This document shows positions 32,971 through 33,133 of a stretch of 33,133 bases of DNA, in pieces (the first letter of the stretch is position 1; the number at the start of each line of letters is the position of its first letter). Source of the stretch: a candidate division WOR-3 bacterium (GTDB taxonomy: Bacteria; Hydrothermota; Tepidihabitantia; Tepidihabitantales; DTDR01); contig JBDRVE010000014.1 in assembly GCA_039801725.1 (NCBI GenBank), positions 6,297 through 39,429 of the forward strand. The letters run 5' to 3'. The notes beneath the pieces are model-generated. The model saw only the letters and a list, made by a program, of their open reading frames with translations. It ran no database searches and was not told the DNA's origin. Made by a program: the position numbers and the translations under genes.

Positions 32971-33133
32971 AAATAATTATTACTGGTGCTACTGGCCTTT
33001 TAGGTAGCGAACTTTCTTTATATCTCAAAGAAAGAAAATATGAGATAATTGAATGGAACTCTAAAAATCAAGACATAACTGATATTAATACTACAATTAC
33101 AAACATAAAAAAGATAAAGCCAGATGTGATTAT
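32967..33133 (+). CDS. dTDP-4-dehydrorhamnose reductase-like protein, N-terminal fragment
   Basis: The first 55 codons only; the window ends inside the gene. MKIIITGATGLLGSEL is a Rossmann NAD(P)-binding start (G-A-T-G-L-L-G), and DITDINTTITNIKKIKPDVII matches the D-I-T-D...P-D-V-V segment of RmlD-like reductases. Such enzymes finish dTDP-rhamnose, or in related families act on S-adenosylmethionine synthetase complexes. Without the catalytic YxxxK the exact role is open. Confidence 0.75.
   Translation, partial: MKIIITGATGLLGSELSLYLKERKYEIIEWNSKNQDITDINTTITNIKKIKPDVI

Noticed and set aside
1-33133. tRNA, rRNA, CRISPR arrays, insertion sequences, attachment sites, replication origin
   Set aside because: None was recognised on either strand while reading; gaps are short and AT-rich.

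Overview
The window is visibly AT-rich (roughly 30% G+C by eye) and comes from a rod-shaped anaerobic bacterium. Two unrelated 2-oxoacid:ferredoxin oxidoreductases, an inositol-1-phosphate synthase, a complete mreBCD-mrdA-rodA operon and secreted proteins with Por/type IX-like C-terminal sorting tails together suggest a candidate phylum such as WOR-3 (Stahlbacteria) or a related FCB-type lineage. That assignment is inference from gene content only. There is no rRNA, tRNA, CRISPR array, insertion sequence or phage gene.

Layout. 1-106: 3' end of a rhomboid protease (+). 5886 down to 137 (-): ferredoxin, BFD-like [2Fe-2S] protein and DAO-type flavoenzyme, then a GYD-domain protein, a large secreted multidomain protein and a TPR protein. 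5960-8624 (+): pyrimidine-nucleoside phosphorylase and CCA-adding-type nucleotidyltransferase. 12786-8616 (-): Ogt, MBL-fold hydrolase, inositol-1-phosphate synthase, thymidylate kinase, CtpA-type protease. 12879-13628 (+): methyltransferase. 17667-13585 (-): porGDAB, queH, uracil-DNA glycosylase. 17968-20079 (+): two damaged secreted-protein genes separated by a terminator. 26315-20093 (-): mreB, mreC, mreD, mrdA, rodA, rlmN. 26789-33133 (+): iorA, iorB, purF, aldehyde dehydrogenase, D-cysteine desulfhydrase-like enzyme and the start of an RmlD-like gene.

Main finding. The secreted protein at 1474-3714 (-) reads as one 746-codon frame interrupted only by an in-frame UGA (3175-3177) at codon 180, with strong-looking homologous sequence on both sides. 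Twenty nucleotides downstream lies a perfect GC-rich hairpin with a GGUC apical loop; AGGUCU, the wider loop, matches my recollection of the E. coli fdhF SECIS loop. At least eight other genes here end in UGA, so UGA is a normal stop and global reassignment is excluded. The simplest exciting reading is a previously undescribed extracytoplasmic selenoprotein carrying a Cys-Sec-Ala-Gly-His-Cys motif. A nonsense mutation is the main alternative, because the other two secreted-protein genes in the window are also broken (a UAA and a 2-nt shift).

A second theme is promoter architecture. Five genes have near-consensus -35/-10 elements whose -10 ends only 5-7 nt before the start codon, implying leaderless mRNAs and correcting two annotated starts (5886 and 26789). 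The por operon, by contrast, has a leader with a Shine-Dalgarno sequence. The 26349-26752 gap carries an orphan promoter and two imperfect hairpins that could mark a small RNA.
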